A stretch of DNA of 64,000 nucleotides from Streptomyces luteogriseus (GTDB taxonomy: Bacteria > Actinomycetota > Actinomycetes > Streptomycetales > Streptomycetaceae). Below, in pieces: positions 9,242 through 16,967 of the stretch; the stretch's first letter is position 1; each line of letters begins with the position of its first letter. The notes below the pieces were generated by a model, which worked only from the letters and a program-made list of their open reading frames with translations, was not told where the DNA came from and made no database searches. The position numbers and the translations under genes were made by a program. Location of the stretch: positions 3,162,001 through 3,226,000 of the forward strand of contig NZ_JACHMS010000001.1 of assembly GCF_014205055.1 (NCBI RefSeq), in the 5' to 3' direction.

Positions 9242-10250
9242 CCGGGCGGACCATGCACGCTGGACCTCACCGCTGCGGCGGCGCCGCGGCCCCGGCTGGG
9301 CGGAGCAGACACCGACCTGGCGCGCGGCCCGGCCGGCGCTGATCGCCGACACCCTCAAACGCGCCTCCGCCCGGCCCTCCGGCAACTGGTTCGTGGCCGG
9401 GGCCTCCCGGGAGGTGCGCCCCGGCAGCCCCTGCGGCAGGACCGTAGGCGGCGTCGAAGTGGTGCTGTGGCGCTCGCGGTCGGGCGAGCTCCGGGCCGGT
9501 CCCGGGGCCTGCCCGCACCTCGGTGCTCCGCTGCGGGACAGCCGGGTGGTGTGCGGCACGCTGGTGTGCCACTGGCACGGACTGGCCCTGGACGGCTCCC
9601 CGTTCGCCGGCTGGCAGCCGTACCCCGCCCACGACGACGGGGTGCTGGTGTGGGTACGGCTGGACGCGGTGGGCGGTGAGGAGCCGACGGAGCGGCCCGT
9701 GGTCCCGGACCGTCCCGCGCCGGGCAGCGGAGTGGACGCCGTGTACACGGCGGTCGGGCGGTGCGAACCGCAGGACGTGGTGGCCAACCGGCTCGACCCG
9801 TGGCACGGCTCCTGGTTCCACCCGTACTCCTTCGTCGATCTGACGGTCGTGAGGGAGCCGCTGGGCGAGCCTCAGGGCGACGAGGACGACGCCTTCGAGG
9901 TGGACGTCTCCTTCCGGGTGGCGGGCCGTCTGGTGGTGCCCGTACGGGCCCAGTTCACCGCGCCGGAGCCGCGCACCGTCGTCATGCGCATCACCGACGG
10001 CGAGGGCGCCACGTCCGTGGTGGAGACCCATGCGACGCCGCTGACCGCCACGGACGCGGAGCTGCCTCGGACGGCCGTGATCGAGGCCGTCGTCGCCGCT
10101 TCGGACCGGCGCGGCTTCGCCCTGGCCCGGGCCGCCGCCCCCGTGCTGCGGCCCCTGATGCGGCGCACCGCCGGACGCCTGTGGCGCGACGACCTCGCCT
10201 ACGCCGAGAGGCGCTGGGAGCTGCGCAGCACCGGGCGGTTTCCCGGGTGA
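9234..10250 (+). CDS. Rieske [2Fe-2S] protein at the crtV position
   Basis: A 338-residue protein with a Rieske cluster motif: C93-P-H95 and C112-H-W-H115, with the intervening spacing usual for Rieske oxygenase components. A DUF5914-like C-terminal part follows. It starts at ATG 9234 after AAAGGA and overlaps the crtB end, so it is the fourth gene of the operon, where S. griseus and S. coelicolor have crtV. Rieske proteins pass electrons or oxidise substrates, so a role in oxidative tailoring of the carotenoid is plausible but unproven. No catalytic mononuclear-iron triad could be assigned with confidence. Confidence 0.75.
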   Translation: MADRADHARWTSPLRRRRGPGWAEQTPTWRAARPALIADTLKRASARPSGNWFVAGASREVRPGSPCGRTVGGVEVVLWRSRSGELRAGPGACPHLGAPLRDSRVVCGTLVCHWHGLALDGSPFAGWQPYPAHDDGVLVWVRLDAVGGEEPTERPVVPDRPAPGSGVDAVYTAVGRCEPQDVVANRLDPWHGSWFHPYSFVDLTVVREPLGEPQGDEDDAFEVDVSFRVAGRLVVPVRAQFTAPEPRTVVMRITDGEGATSVVETHATPLTATDAELPRTAVIEAVVAASDRRGFALARAAAPVLRPLMRRTAGRLWRDDLAYAERRWELRSTGRFPG

Positions 10251-10257
10251 CTCGACC

Positions 10258-10301
10258 CCGCCGGACGGGCCTGCGCGGAGCGGCCCGGGCCCGTCCGGCG
10301 G
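10258..10301. terminator. Bidirectional terminator between the convergent crt operons
   Basis: A perfect 14-bp inverted repeat, arms 10258-10271 and 10288-10301, with a 16-nt loop, sits between the stop codons of the convergent Rieske and crtU genes. No U-tract follows, as is common in Streptomyces. Confidence 0.75.
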
Positions 10302-10308
10302 CCCCGCG

Positions 10309-11871
10309 TCACCGGCGCACCCGACGCTCCGCGAGCGCGGCGAGTGCCCGCAGCAGCGGAGAGCGGCCCGCCCGCGGCACGGTCCACAGCACCTGGCCGC
10401 GGACACCCCACCCGGCGAGCAGTTCGTTGGACGCCAGGAAGCCGGTGGTGGCGGCGCGTTCCATCAGAGCCACCGGCAGGTCGCAGCGCAGCCCGTCGCC
10501 GGCCAGCGTCAGCCACGAGTGGGGGGTCCGTACGGTGGGCCGCCGGTGGTGGGTGCCGACCGGGAAGAGCGGGCAGTCCGAGCGCCACTCGTGCCGGGCG
10601 TCGACGACGCGCGCCTCCCGGGTCTCCGGGTAGATCCGCCGCAACTGCCCGAGCAGCGCGTCCTGCACGCTCTCCCGGTCCGCGCCGGGGCCGACGGCGT
10701 AGGCGTGCAGCTCCACGACCGAACCGGTGTTCTTCGCGGCCCAGCGGGCGGCCTCGCCCTCGTAGCGTTCCAGGACGCTGATGTTGTCGAGGCCGCCGTA
10801 GCCGCTGGTGCCGAGGAAGCCGGGTCGGTCGGCGCGGACCGGCCGGTCGAGCCAGAGCCGTGAGACGAGGAACGGCGGGGCGGCGCGCAGGGCGGCGATG
10901 CCGTCGCGCCATGGTGGGGTGCCCAGGCCGGGCGAGGCGGCGACGACCCGGCGCAGCCCCCCGGTGTCGAGCGCGAGCACCACCGCGTCGTGCCGGTCGG
11001 TGCCGGTGCCGGTGCGCACCTCGGCCCCACCGGTGCCGCCGGGCTCCACTGCGAGTACGGAAGTGCCGGTACGGATGGTCGCACCGAGGCGCCGGAGGTA
11101 GTCGCCGAGCGGCTCCCACAGGGCCTGGGGGAAGGGCTCGTCGGGTACGTCGAAGAGCAGCCCCTCCGAGGAGCCGAGGAAGTAGATGTGGAACATCAGC
11201 ATCAGTTCGGCGGCGGACAGTTCGGACGGGTCGGCGAAGAAGCTGCGCGAGAACACCTCGAAGGCCAGGTGGTGCGCGGCCTCGGGGAAGCGGATGCGCT
11301 CCAGGAAGTCGGTCGCGCTGACCTGGTCGAAACGCGCGTACACGTCGGGCACGCGCACGTCCAGCAGCGGCAGCGCCGCCCGGGCGTCCAGGGCGGCGAG
11401 GTCGCGGCGGCCGAAGGTGGGGCTGAGGGCTACGAAGCCGAGGGCGCTGAGGGGCGGGGTGCGCGGGACGCGGGCGAAGCTGTCGGTCAGTCCGCCGCTG
11501 TGCCGCAGGGGGTAGTCGGGCAGCGGGGTGAGGCGGGTGAGGGCGGGGTCGGTGCGCCGTAGCAGGCCGCGCAGGTTGTAGTACTGGCGGAAGAAGGCGT
11601 GGAAGCCGCGGCTCATGGTCACCTCGGAGCCGTCGGCCAGCCGGGTGGGGTGCCCGGCGAGGCGGCCGCCCAGGGATTCCTCGCGTTCGTAGAGGGTCAC
11701 CCGGGCGCCGCGTTCGGCCAGTCCGGTGGCCGCGGCGAGTCCGGCGATGCCGCCGCCCACGACGGCGACGGACGGCGCGTCCCCGGGCGCGAACCGGTCC
11801 CGGCCGGGCGCGGGCATCAGGACCTCGGCCTTGCGGTCCCGGCCGCGGCGGGCGGCCTCACGGGTGCTCAT
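10309..11871 (-). CDS. crtU: Carotene desaturase/methyltransferase (isorenieratene synthase)
   Basis: A 520-residue FAD protein of the CrtI/amine-oxidase superfamily. In Streptomyces, CrtU turns the beta-rings of beta-carotene into aromatic phi-rings, giving isorenieratene. The FAD fold VAVVGGGIAGLAAATGL starts at residue 35 and is followed by LYEREESLGGRL. The ATG at 11871 overlaps the crtT stop (ATGA), so crtY-crtT-crtU is one coupled operon. Length and order match the family. Confidence 0.9.
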   Translation of the reverse strand: MSTREAARRGRDRKAEVLMPAPGRDRFAPGDAPSVAVVGGGIAGLAAATGLAERGARVTLYEREESLGGRLAGHPTRLADGSEVTMSRGFHAFFRQYYNLRGLLRRTDPALTRLTPLPDYPLRHSGGLTDSFARVPRTPPLSALGFVALSPTFGRRDLAALDARAALPLLDVRVPDVYARFDQVSATDFLERIRFPEAAHHLAFEVFSRSFFADPSELSAAELMLMFHIYFLGSSEGLLFDVPDEPFPQALWEPLGDYLRRLGATIRTGTSVLAVEPGGTGGAEVRTGTGTDRHDAVVLALDTGGLRRVVAASPGLGTPPWRDGIAALRAAPPFLVSRLWLDRPVRADRPGFLGTSGYGGLDNISVLERYEGEAARWAAKNTGSVVELHAYAVGPGADRESVQDALLGQLRRIYPETREARVVDARHEWRSDCPLFPVGTHHRRPTVRTPHSWLTLAGDGLRCDLPVALMERAATTGFLASNELLAGWGVRGQVLWTVPRAGRSPLLRALAALAERRVRR

Positions 11872-12626
11872 CGGGCGGTTTCCCCCGCCGTGGCCAGGAA
11901 CGTGTGCGTGATGCCGGTCTGCCATCCGGCGAGGGGAAGGGCCCGCGCACCCGTGAAACCGGCCCGCGTCAGCCGCCCGGTGAAGGCGGCGGCGGTGTCG
12001 AAGTCGAGGACGCTGTGCCACAGGTGCCGGTACAGGGCCCGGTCACCGGTGAGGGTGCCCGCGGGGATGATCACTCCCTGGCAGAGGGCCGTCCACAGCG
12101 CCCGGTGCGCGGGCGAGCCGCCGAGGCTGTACTCGTGGACGGCGAGGCGCCCGCCCGGCCGCAGCAGTCCGCGCACCGTGCCGAGGACGCCGTCCGGGTC
12201 GGAGACGTTGCGGAACAGGTAGGCGGCGAAGACCGCGTCGAAGGGGCCTTCACCGGCCGTGTCGAGTTCCTCGGCGCTCGGGGCGGGCCCTTCACTGACC
12301 GTCGAGAGTTCCTCGGCGCTCAGGTGCAGGAACCGCACGCTGTCGGGCCACGGCTTGGCCAGCGCCCGGCGCAGCATGCCCGCGGAGGCGTCCACGGCGG
12401 TGATCCGCGCCCGGGGTGCGGCCCGCAGCAGGGCCCGGGTGGAGGCACCGGTGCCGCAGCCCAGGTCGAGCAGGTGCAGTCCGGCCCCGTCCCCGGGGAG
12501 CCTCAGCCGGCGGGCCGAGCGCAGCAGGTCGGCGCGGTACCCCGGGTTGAGGCCGGTGAGGCGGTCGTAGGTGCGGGACGCGTGGTCGAAGGCGTGGGCC
12601 AGGTCGCGGTCGCGCAGCAGGGTCAT
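11868..12626 (-). CDS. crtT: SAM-dependent methyltransferase of the carotenoid operon
   Basis: A 252-residue class I methyltransferase of the UbiE/MenG type. The SAM-binding motif is LDLGCGTG at residues 53-60, followed by the acidic ribose-binding position in ITAVDASAGML. It starts at ATG 12626, overlapping the crtY stop by four bases, and ends by overlapping crtU. crtT is a constant member of Streptomyces crtYTU operons, but its exact substrate is not settled, since CrtU alone can account for isorenieratene formation. Confidence 0.85.
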   Translation of the reverse strand: MTLLRDRDLAHAFDHASRTYDRLTGLNPGYRADLLRSARRLRLPGDGAGLHLLDLGCGTGASTRALLRAAPRARITAVDASAGMLRRALAKPWPDSVRFLHLSAEELSTVSEGPAPSAEELDTAGEGPFDAVFAAYLFRNVSDPDGVLGTVRGLLRPGGRLAVHEYSLGGSPAHRALWTALCQGVIIPAGTLTGDRALYRHLWHSVLDFDTAAAFTGRLTRAGFTGARALPLAGWQTGITHTFLATAGETAR

Positions 12627-13894
12627 CGGGGGCTCTCTCCGGTTCCTGGGGCTGGGTGGGGGCGGCGGGGCAGGAAGGGCACTTCGAGTGCGGTGCGGAG
12701 CATCGGGCCGACGGGGGTGCGCAGTCCGATGCCCCACTCCTCGCGGACCGAGGTGGCGCCGTCGAGGAAACGCAGCAGGCGCTGTGGGGGCGTACGGCGG
12801 AACAGGCCGGTGAAGAACGCGGGGCCGTCGATCCGCCCGGTGTCCAGGGCCCGCAGCAGCACGGCGTCCATGGCGAGCGCCCGGCGCCCGTGCGGTGCGG
12901 GCACGCTGCCCTTGCCGTCCCGCAGGGCGGCGGCGATGGCCCGGCTGTGCCGCTGCACGGCGGCGAAGGTGTAGCCGGTGGCGGGGCGGGTCGCTCCGCC
13001 CGCCGTCCCGATGCGGAAGACGGCCGCTCCGGCCCGCCTGGGGAAGCGGGCGTCGGTCATGGGGATGACGCCCTGCTCGGCCGTGTCCACGGTGAACTCG
13101 CCCAGGCGCAGCACCTCGCGGGCGTAGTGGCCGAGCGTCGCCTCGTAGGCCGCGGTGGTCAGCGGGGTCCGGGAGAACTCGGTGTACTCGACCAGCGCCC
13201 GGTCCGGGGCCAGCGGCAGGACGTAGCCGAAGGCGAGCCCGTGCCGCGGCTGGGGGACCCGGAAGTCCATGAGGTCGGCCACCGCCGGGTCGAACCGGTC
13301 GGTGCCGGTGCGCACGAACCAGCCGCGGAAGTGCTGCAACAGCCGCGTCCGGGCCGGGGGCAGGGCGGGCAGGGGCCGCGAGTCGAACACGTACCGGGAG
13401 CGCAGCGTCAGCGTGCGGCCGTCGGCCGCGGTGCAGCGGACCTCCGCGCCCCCGGGGATGTCGCGCACCGAGTCCGCAGTGGCCCGGAGGACCCGCCCGC
13501 CGGGCGAACGCTCCAGCCGGGCGTGCACCAGCCGCTCGAACGCCCGGGAACGCACCATGCGGTAGCGCGAGGGGGCCGGGTCGACGGTGAGCGGGCCGCC
13601 GTCGGGGCCGTGCACCCGAAGCAGGGGCCAGGTGGCGGTGACCGCCTCGCCGAAGTCGTCGCCGGTGCCGTCACCGTCACCGTCACCGTCACCGTCACCG
13701 TCACCGTCGGCATGGTCCCAGTAGCACCAGGTCCGCTCCGCAGGGCGCGCGGGACCGTCCGGCTGCTCCACCACGGTCACGGTCGCGACGCCGTCCGCGA
13801 CCAGTCGGTGCGCGAGGCTGAGGCCGGCGGCTCCGCCCCCGACGATCACCACGTCCGACGTGCCGACGGGCCCCTGGCTCACCGGGCCCACCAC
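12623..13894 (-). CDS. crtY: Lycopene beta-cyclase (CrtY type)
   Basis: A 423-residue flavoprotein-type lycopene cyclase that closes both ends of lycopene to make beta-carotene. The N-terminal dinucleotide fold is DVVIVGGGAAGLSLAHRL at residues 14-31. It starts with GTG at 13894 (a second GTG follows directly) and GGAG lies 11 bases upstream. An unusual run of seven Asp-Gly pairs at residues 63-76 is coded by a six-base tandem repeat and interrupts an otherwise normal family sequence. First gene of crtYTU, with a LitS-type promoter upstream. Confidence 0.88.
   Translation of the reverse strand: MVGPVSQGPVGTSDVVIVGGGAAGLSLAHRLVADGVATVTVVEQPDGPARPAERTWCYWDHADGDGDGDGDGDGDGTGDDFGEAVTATWPLLRVHGPDGGPLTVDPAPSRYRMVRSRAFERLVHARLERSPGGRVLRATADSVRDIPGGAEVRCTAADGRTLTLRSRYVFDSRPLPALPPARTRLLQHFRGWFVRTGTDRFDPAVADLMDFRVPQPRHGLAFGYVLPLAPDRALVEYTEFSRTPLTTAAYEATLGHYAREVLRLGEFTVDTAEQGVIPMTDARFPRRAGAAVFRIGTAGGATRPATGYTFAAVQRHSRAIAAALRDGKGSVPAPHGRRALAMDAVLLRALDTGRIDGPAFFTGLFRRTPPQRLLRFLDGATSVREEWGIGLRTPVGPMLRTALEVPFLPRRPHPAPGTGESPR
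13668..13708. repeat. Hexanucleotide microsatellite inside crtY
   Basis: Six full CCGTCA units at 13668-13703 plus CCGTC. Because the unit is six bases it stays in frame and codes for alternating Asp-Gly in CrtY. Slippage would change the linker length without breaking the gene. Confidence 0.9.
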
Positions 13895-13962
13895 GCGCCG
13901 CTCATCTCCGTACCCCGCTCCCGGCCACCCGACCGGTCGACTGTGTGTTGAGTTCCGTCACC

Positions 13963-13990
13963 GCTTCGGGCCGACGGCCGTGTTCGGATG
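13963..13990 (-). promoter_or_regulatory. Predicted LitS-type promoter of the crtYTU operon
   Basis: On the minus strand CATCCGAA (13990 to 13983), then GAAGC (13967 to 13963), with the same 17-bp spacing between CATCCG and GAAGC as upstream of crtE. The second box ends 68 bp before the crtY start. Confidence 0.7.
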
Positions 13991-14005
13991 CAGTCGGCCG
14001 AAGCG

Positions 14006-14229
14006 CATCCGACGGAACTGTTGGATGCAGTCGGCCGGAGCACATCCGACGAGACTTCCGGACACGGCCGGCCGAGGCGACATCCGACGGGACTTCCCGA
14101 CACAGCCGGCCGAGGCGACATCCGACGGGACTTCCCGACACAGCCGGCCGAGGCGACATCCGACGGGACTTCCGGACACAGCCGGCCGAGGCGACATCCG
14201 ACGGGACTTCCCGACACAGCCGGCGGCGG
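14006..14229. repeat. Six-copy 38-bp tandem repeat between crtY and litR
   Basis: Units beginning CATCCGAC start at 14006, 14043, 14081, 14119, 14157 and 14195, that is periods of 37, 38, 38, 38 and 38 bp. The last four units are almost identical (GACGGGACTTCC then GACACAGCCGGCCGAGGC) and the first two are degenerate. The array ends at the litR stop codon. There are no spacers, so it is not CRISPR. Frames left open through it have no conserved features. In S. coelicolor this position holds litQ. Confidence 0.9.
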
Positions 14230-15267
14230 CTAGCGCGACACCACCGATTCCAGAACCGCGACGGCCTCGGCCAGCCCCCTCGGACGCGGCAGGCCGGTGA
14301 CGGTCCGGCCGCTCCAGCCGGGCCCGATCGTCAGGACCACCGGCTTGCGGCGGGCGCCCCGTACCCCCCACTCCATCGCGGCGACGTGCTGGGCCAGCGG
14401 CCGGCTGGCGGTCGTCCGGGACTGCGCCCACAGCGCCACGGCGGCCGGCCCGGTCCTGCGTACGGCCGTGACCAGGGACTCCACGGGCAGGGCCCCGCCG
14501 AACATGCGCACCGGCAGACCGCGTTCGGCCAGCGCGGCGGCCAGCACCTCCAGGGGCAGTGTGTGGTTCTCCCCCGGCACGCAGGCGAGCACGGTGGTCG
14601 CGCCCGGGCCGTCGGCGGCCGCGGGCGGGGCACCGCGGCGCAGCGCGCCGGAGACGTGCCAGGACAGGAAGTGCTCGACCTCGACGTACTTCTCGCCCGA
14701 GCTCTCCCACTTGCGGCCGACCGCCTGGAGCGTCGGCATGATCACTTCGGTCCAGGCGGCGACCAGCCCGTGCTCGGCGATCGCGGCCTCGAGCAGTTCG
14801 TCCAGCGCGGCGGCGTCGAGGCGCAGAGCAGCACGGGCGATGCCCTTGCACTCCTGACGGACGTCACCGAGGCGCAGTCCGCTGCCCGCGCGGCTGCGGG
14901 CGGGGACGGACGGTGGCGGTGGCGGTGATGCCGGGGCGGTCAGCCCGACCGCCCCGGCATCAGGTTCCGTCGCGGATCCCGCCTCCTGCGTCGCTTCGCC
15001 GAGCACCGTGCGCGCCGCCTCGGCGGGCGGTATCCCGGTCGCCGTGAGGGCGCACATCCGCTCCAGTCGTGCCACGTCCGTCGCCGTCCACCGGCGGTGC
15101 CGGCCGCCGGTGTGGGCGTCGGGGCCGAGGCCGTAGCGCCGGTCCCACGTGCGGACGGTGGTGGGTGCGACCCCCAGCCGCCTGGCCACCTCCCCGGTGG
15201 TCAGTCCGGCGTCGGTCGGCGCGCTCTCGGGTCCGCGGCGCCGGCTGTCCCGTTCGTGTACACCCAT
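14230..15267 (-). CDS. litR: LitR, MerR-family B12-fold photosensory regulator
   Basis: A 345-residue protein. The N-terminal MerR winged helix (about 22-90) contains LTTGEVARRLGVAPTTVRTWDRR. An Ala/Pro linker (about 100-130) leads to a helical bundle and a cobalamin-binding-type Rossmann domain. The lower-ligand signature reads E233-N-H235-T-L-P, so the His is kept but the usual Gly is Pro. The upper signature is W187-x10-E198-H199, one residue longer than the Wx9EH of CarH. The ATG at 15267 follows GGAGG closely. In S. coelicolor LitR is needed for light induction of litS. It is divergent from litS across an inverted repeat. Confidence 0.9.
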   Translation of the reverse strand: MGVHERDSRRRGPESAPTDAGLTTGEVARRLGVAPTTVRTWDRRYGLGPDAHTGGRHRRWTATDVARLERMCALTATGIPPAEAARTVLGEATQEAGSATEPDAGAVGLTAPASPPPPPSVPARSRAGSGLRLGDVRQECKGIARAALRLDAAALDELLEAAIAEHGLVAAWTEVIMPTLQAVGRKWESSGEKYVEVEHFLSWHVSGALRRGAPPAAADGPGATTVLACVPGENHTLPLEVLAAALAERGLPVRMFGGALPVESLVTAVRRTGPAAVALWAQSRTTASRPLAQHVAAMEWGVRGARRKPVVLTIGPGWSGRTVTGLPRPRGLAEAVAVLESVVSR

Positions 15268-15278
15268 ACCTCCGACTG

Positions 15279-15316
15279 TACGACGCACAAACGACGCATG
15301 TTGAGCTGCGTCGTTT
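15279..15316. promoter_or_regulatory. LitR operator in the litR-litS intergenic region
   Basis: Perfect 10-bp inverted arms AAACGACGCA (15289-15298) and TGCGTCGTTT (15307-15316) with an 8-bp gap, plus a third half-site ACGACGCA (15280-15287) exactly 11 bp upstream in direct orientation. Three half-sites, a helical turn apart, between two divergent light-regulated genes fit an autoregulated LitR/CarH-type operator. No litS coding or LitS-type promoter box lies between it and the litS start. Confidence 0.75.
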
Positions 15317-15428
15317 ATGCGCCGAACACTGGCCAGAGCGCATGGTCGCGGCTCCGCACAGCGCGACCGGTGCGGTTCGGCAGACGGCCTTCCGTCCCCG
15401 CGCGACGCACTGCAGGAGGAATCAGGCC

Positions 15429-16043
15429 ATGATCACGAACACGCGACTCACCACCCCCACCGCGTCCACCGCGCCCGCCGAGGAAACGCGGTACGAGGAG
15501 GAGCTGGCCCGTGGCCTCGTCGCCGCCGACGAGGAGGCGTTCGCCGCGATCTACCGGCGCTGGGGCTCGCTCGTCCACACCATGGCCAGCCGACTGCTCG
15601 GTGACACGTACGAGGCGGAGGACGTGACCCAGCAGGTCTTCCTCGGTGCCTGGCACGGCCGGGCCGGATTCCGTCCCGAACGGGGCCCGCTCGGCGCCTG
15701 GCTGGTCGGCATCACGCGCCGCAAGATCGTCGACGCGCTGGCGGCGAGGACGCGGCGGCTGACGTTGATCGACTCGGCAGGCCGCGCCGCGGACACCACC
15801 GGACCCGACGAAGCGGTACCGGACCGCGTCCTGGACCGGGTGCTGCTGGTCGACGCCCTGGCACGGCTGCCGCGGCACCAGCGGGAGGTGCTGTGCATGG
15901 CCTTCTACGAGGACCTGACCCAGGCGCAGATCGCGGAGCGGACCGGCATGCCCCTGGGGACGGTCAAGAGCCACGCCCGTCGCGGCCTGCACCGGCTGCG
16001 CCTGGTGATCGAGCAGCCCCCGGTCCCCGGCACGGGCCTGTAG
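15429..16043 (+). CDS. litS: ECF sigma factor LitS
   Basis: A 204-residue ECF sigma factor. Region 2 (about 25-95) includes YRRWGSLVHTMASRLLGD and EAEDVTQQVFLGAW. Region 4 (about 138-192) has LPRHQREVLCMAFYEDLTQ and the helix-turn-helix GMPLGTVKSHARRGLHRL. The ATG at 15429 follows AGGAGGA at 15414-15420. In S. coelicolor LitS directs transcription of crtE and crtY after blue light. Here it is divergent from litR and followed by genes for a surface protein, a sortase and an anti-sigma factor, a variant of the known litSAB operon. Confidence 0.9.
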   Translation: MITNTRLTTPTASTAPAEETRYEEELARGLVAADEEAFAAIYRRWGSLVHTMASRLLGDTYEAEDVTQQVFLGAWHGRAGFRPERGPLGAWLVGITRRKIVDALAARTRRLTLIDSAGRAADTTGPDEAVPDRVLDRVLLVDALARLPRHQREVLCMAFYEDLTQAQIAERTGMPLGTVKSHARRGLHRLRLVIEQPPVPGTGL

Positions 16044-16060
16044 CGGTGACGCCGTACGCG

Positions 16061-16088
16061 CATCCGCGGCGGCCCCCACACCTGAAAC
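16061..16088 (+). promoter_or_regulatory. Predicted LitS-type promoter of the DUF4397 gene
   Basis: CATCCG at 16061-16066, 17-bp spacer, GAAAC at 16084-16088. It is between the litS stop and the DUF4397 start and would give LitS positive control over its own downstream genes, including the anti-sigma factor. Confidence 0.55.
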
Positions 16089-16139
16089 AGGACCGAGACT
16101 CCGCACCGTACGGAGACTCCGTTCGAAGGGATGATTCCC

Positions 16140-16967
16140 ATGACCTCTCACACCCGCCTCGCCCTCGCCGCCTCGACCGGTGCCTGTGCCCTGGCCCTCG
16201 GCGTCTCCGCGCCCGCCCTTGCCGACCAGGAGGACAAGGCCATGGTGTCCGTCTTCCACGGCATCCCCGGCATGACCGTGGACGTGTACGCCAACGGCGA
16301 CGAACTGATCGGCGACTTCAAGCCCGGCACGGTGACGGACCCCCAGTCCCTCGACGCCGGGACCTACGACATCCAGATCTTCGAAGCGGGCCAGGGCCCT
16401 GACGGAACTCCCGCTCTGGAGAAGAAGATCGAGGTGCCCGAGGGCGCGAACGCCACGGTCGCCGCCCATCTCTCGGCCGACGGCAAACCCCAGTTGACGG
16501 CGTTCACCAACGACGTCTCCGAGGTCGACGCCGGCAAGTCCCGTCTGACGGTCCGGCATCTCGCGGCAGCGCCCGCCGTCGACGTCCGGGCCGGCGGACA
16601 GCCGGTCTTCAGCAACCTGACCAACCCGAAGGAGGACACCGCCGAGGTCGACGCGGGCACGATCAACGCGGATGTGGTGCTCGCCGGTACGGACACCGTG
16701 GCCATAGGCCCGGCCGACCTGAAGCTCGGCGAAGGTACCAGCAATGTCGTCTACGCCTGGGGCAGCGCCGAGGACAAGAACCTCGCCCTGGCGACCCAGA
16801 CGTTCAGCGGCATGGCGTCCTCGCCCCGTGGCGTCCCCGCGGGCGGCAGCGGTGCCGCCGTCGCACCGAACTCCTCCGACCTCGGGCCGGCTTTCGCCGC
16901 CGGGGCCGGAGCGGTCGCGGTGGCGGGCCTGCTGGTGGCCCGCCGGGTCGCCCGCCGGCGTGGCTGA
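16140..16967 (+). CDS. Secreted DUF4397-domain surface protein
   Basis: A 275-residue protein with a Sec signal peptide (about residues 1-28, ending APALA), a beta-rich DUF4397 domain repeated through the middle (begins MVSVFHGIPGMTVDVYANG), then a Gly-rich linker containing GVPAGGSG, a hydrophobic helix and the basic tail RRVARRRG. That C-terminus has the layout of a cell-wall sorting signal without a canonical LPXTG. The adjacent sortase gene overlaps it by eight bases, suggesting enzyme and substrate. It occupies the position of litA, a putative lipoprotein in S. coelicolor, but has no lipobox. ATG 16140 is preferred to 16131 for its spacing from GAAGGG. Confidence 0.75.
   Translation: MTSHTRLALAASTGACALALGVSAPALADQEDKAMVSVFHGIPGMTVDVYANGDELIGDFKPGTVTDPQSLDAGTYDIQIFEAGQGPDGTPALEKKIEVPEGANATVAAHLSADGKPQLTAFTNDVSEVDAGKSRLTVRHLAAAPAVDVRAGGQPVFSNLTNPKEDTAEVDAGTINADVVLAGTDTVAIGPADLKLGEGTSNVVYAWGSAEDKNLALATQTFSGMASSPRGVPAGGSGAAVAPNSSDLGPAFAAGAGAVAVAGLLVARRVARRRG

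Noticed and set aside
13902..14217. Small proteins coded by the 38-bp repeats
   Set aside because: The frames stay open only because the repeat lacks stops. The 38-bp period shifts the frame each unit and no ribosome site is present.
14006..14229. 38-bp repeats as a CRISPR array
   Set aside because: Units are directly adjacent with no variable spacers, and no cas genes are present.
14006..14229. Each 38-bp unit as a LitS promoter
   Set aside because: The units carry CATCCG but no GAA box 17 bp further on, so they do not match the five promoter-type sites.
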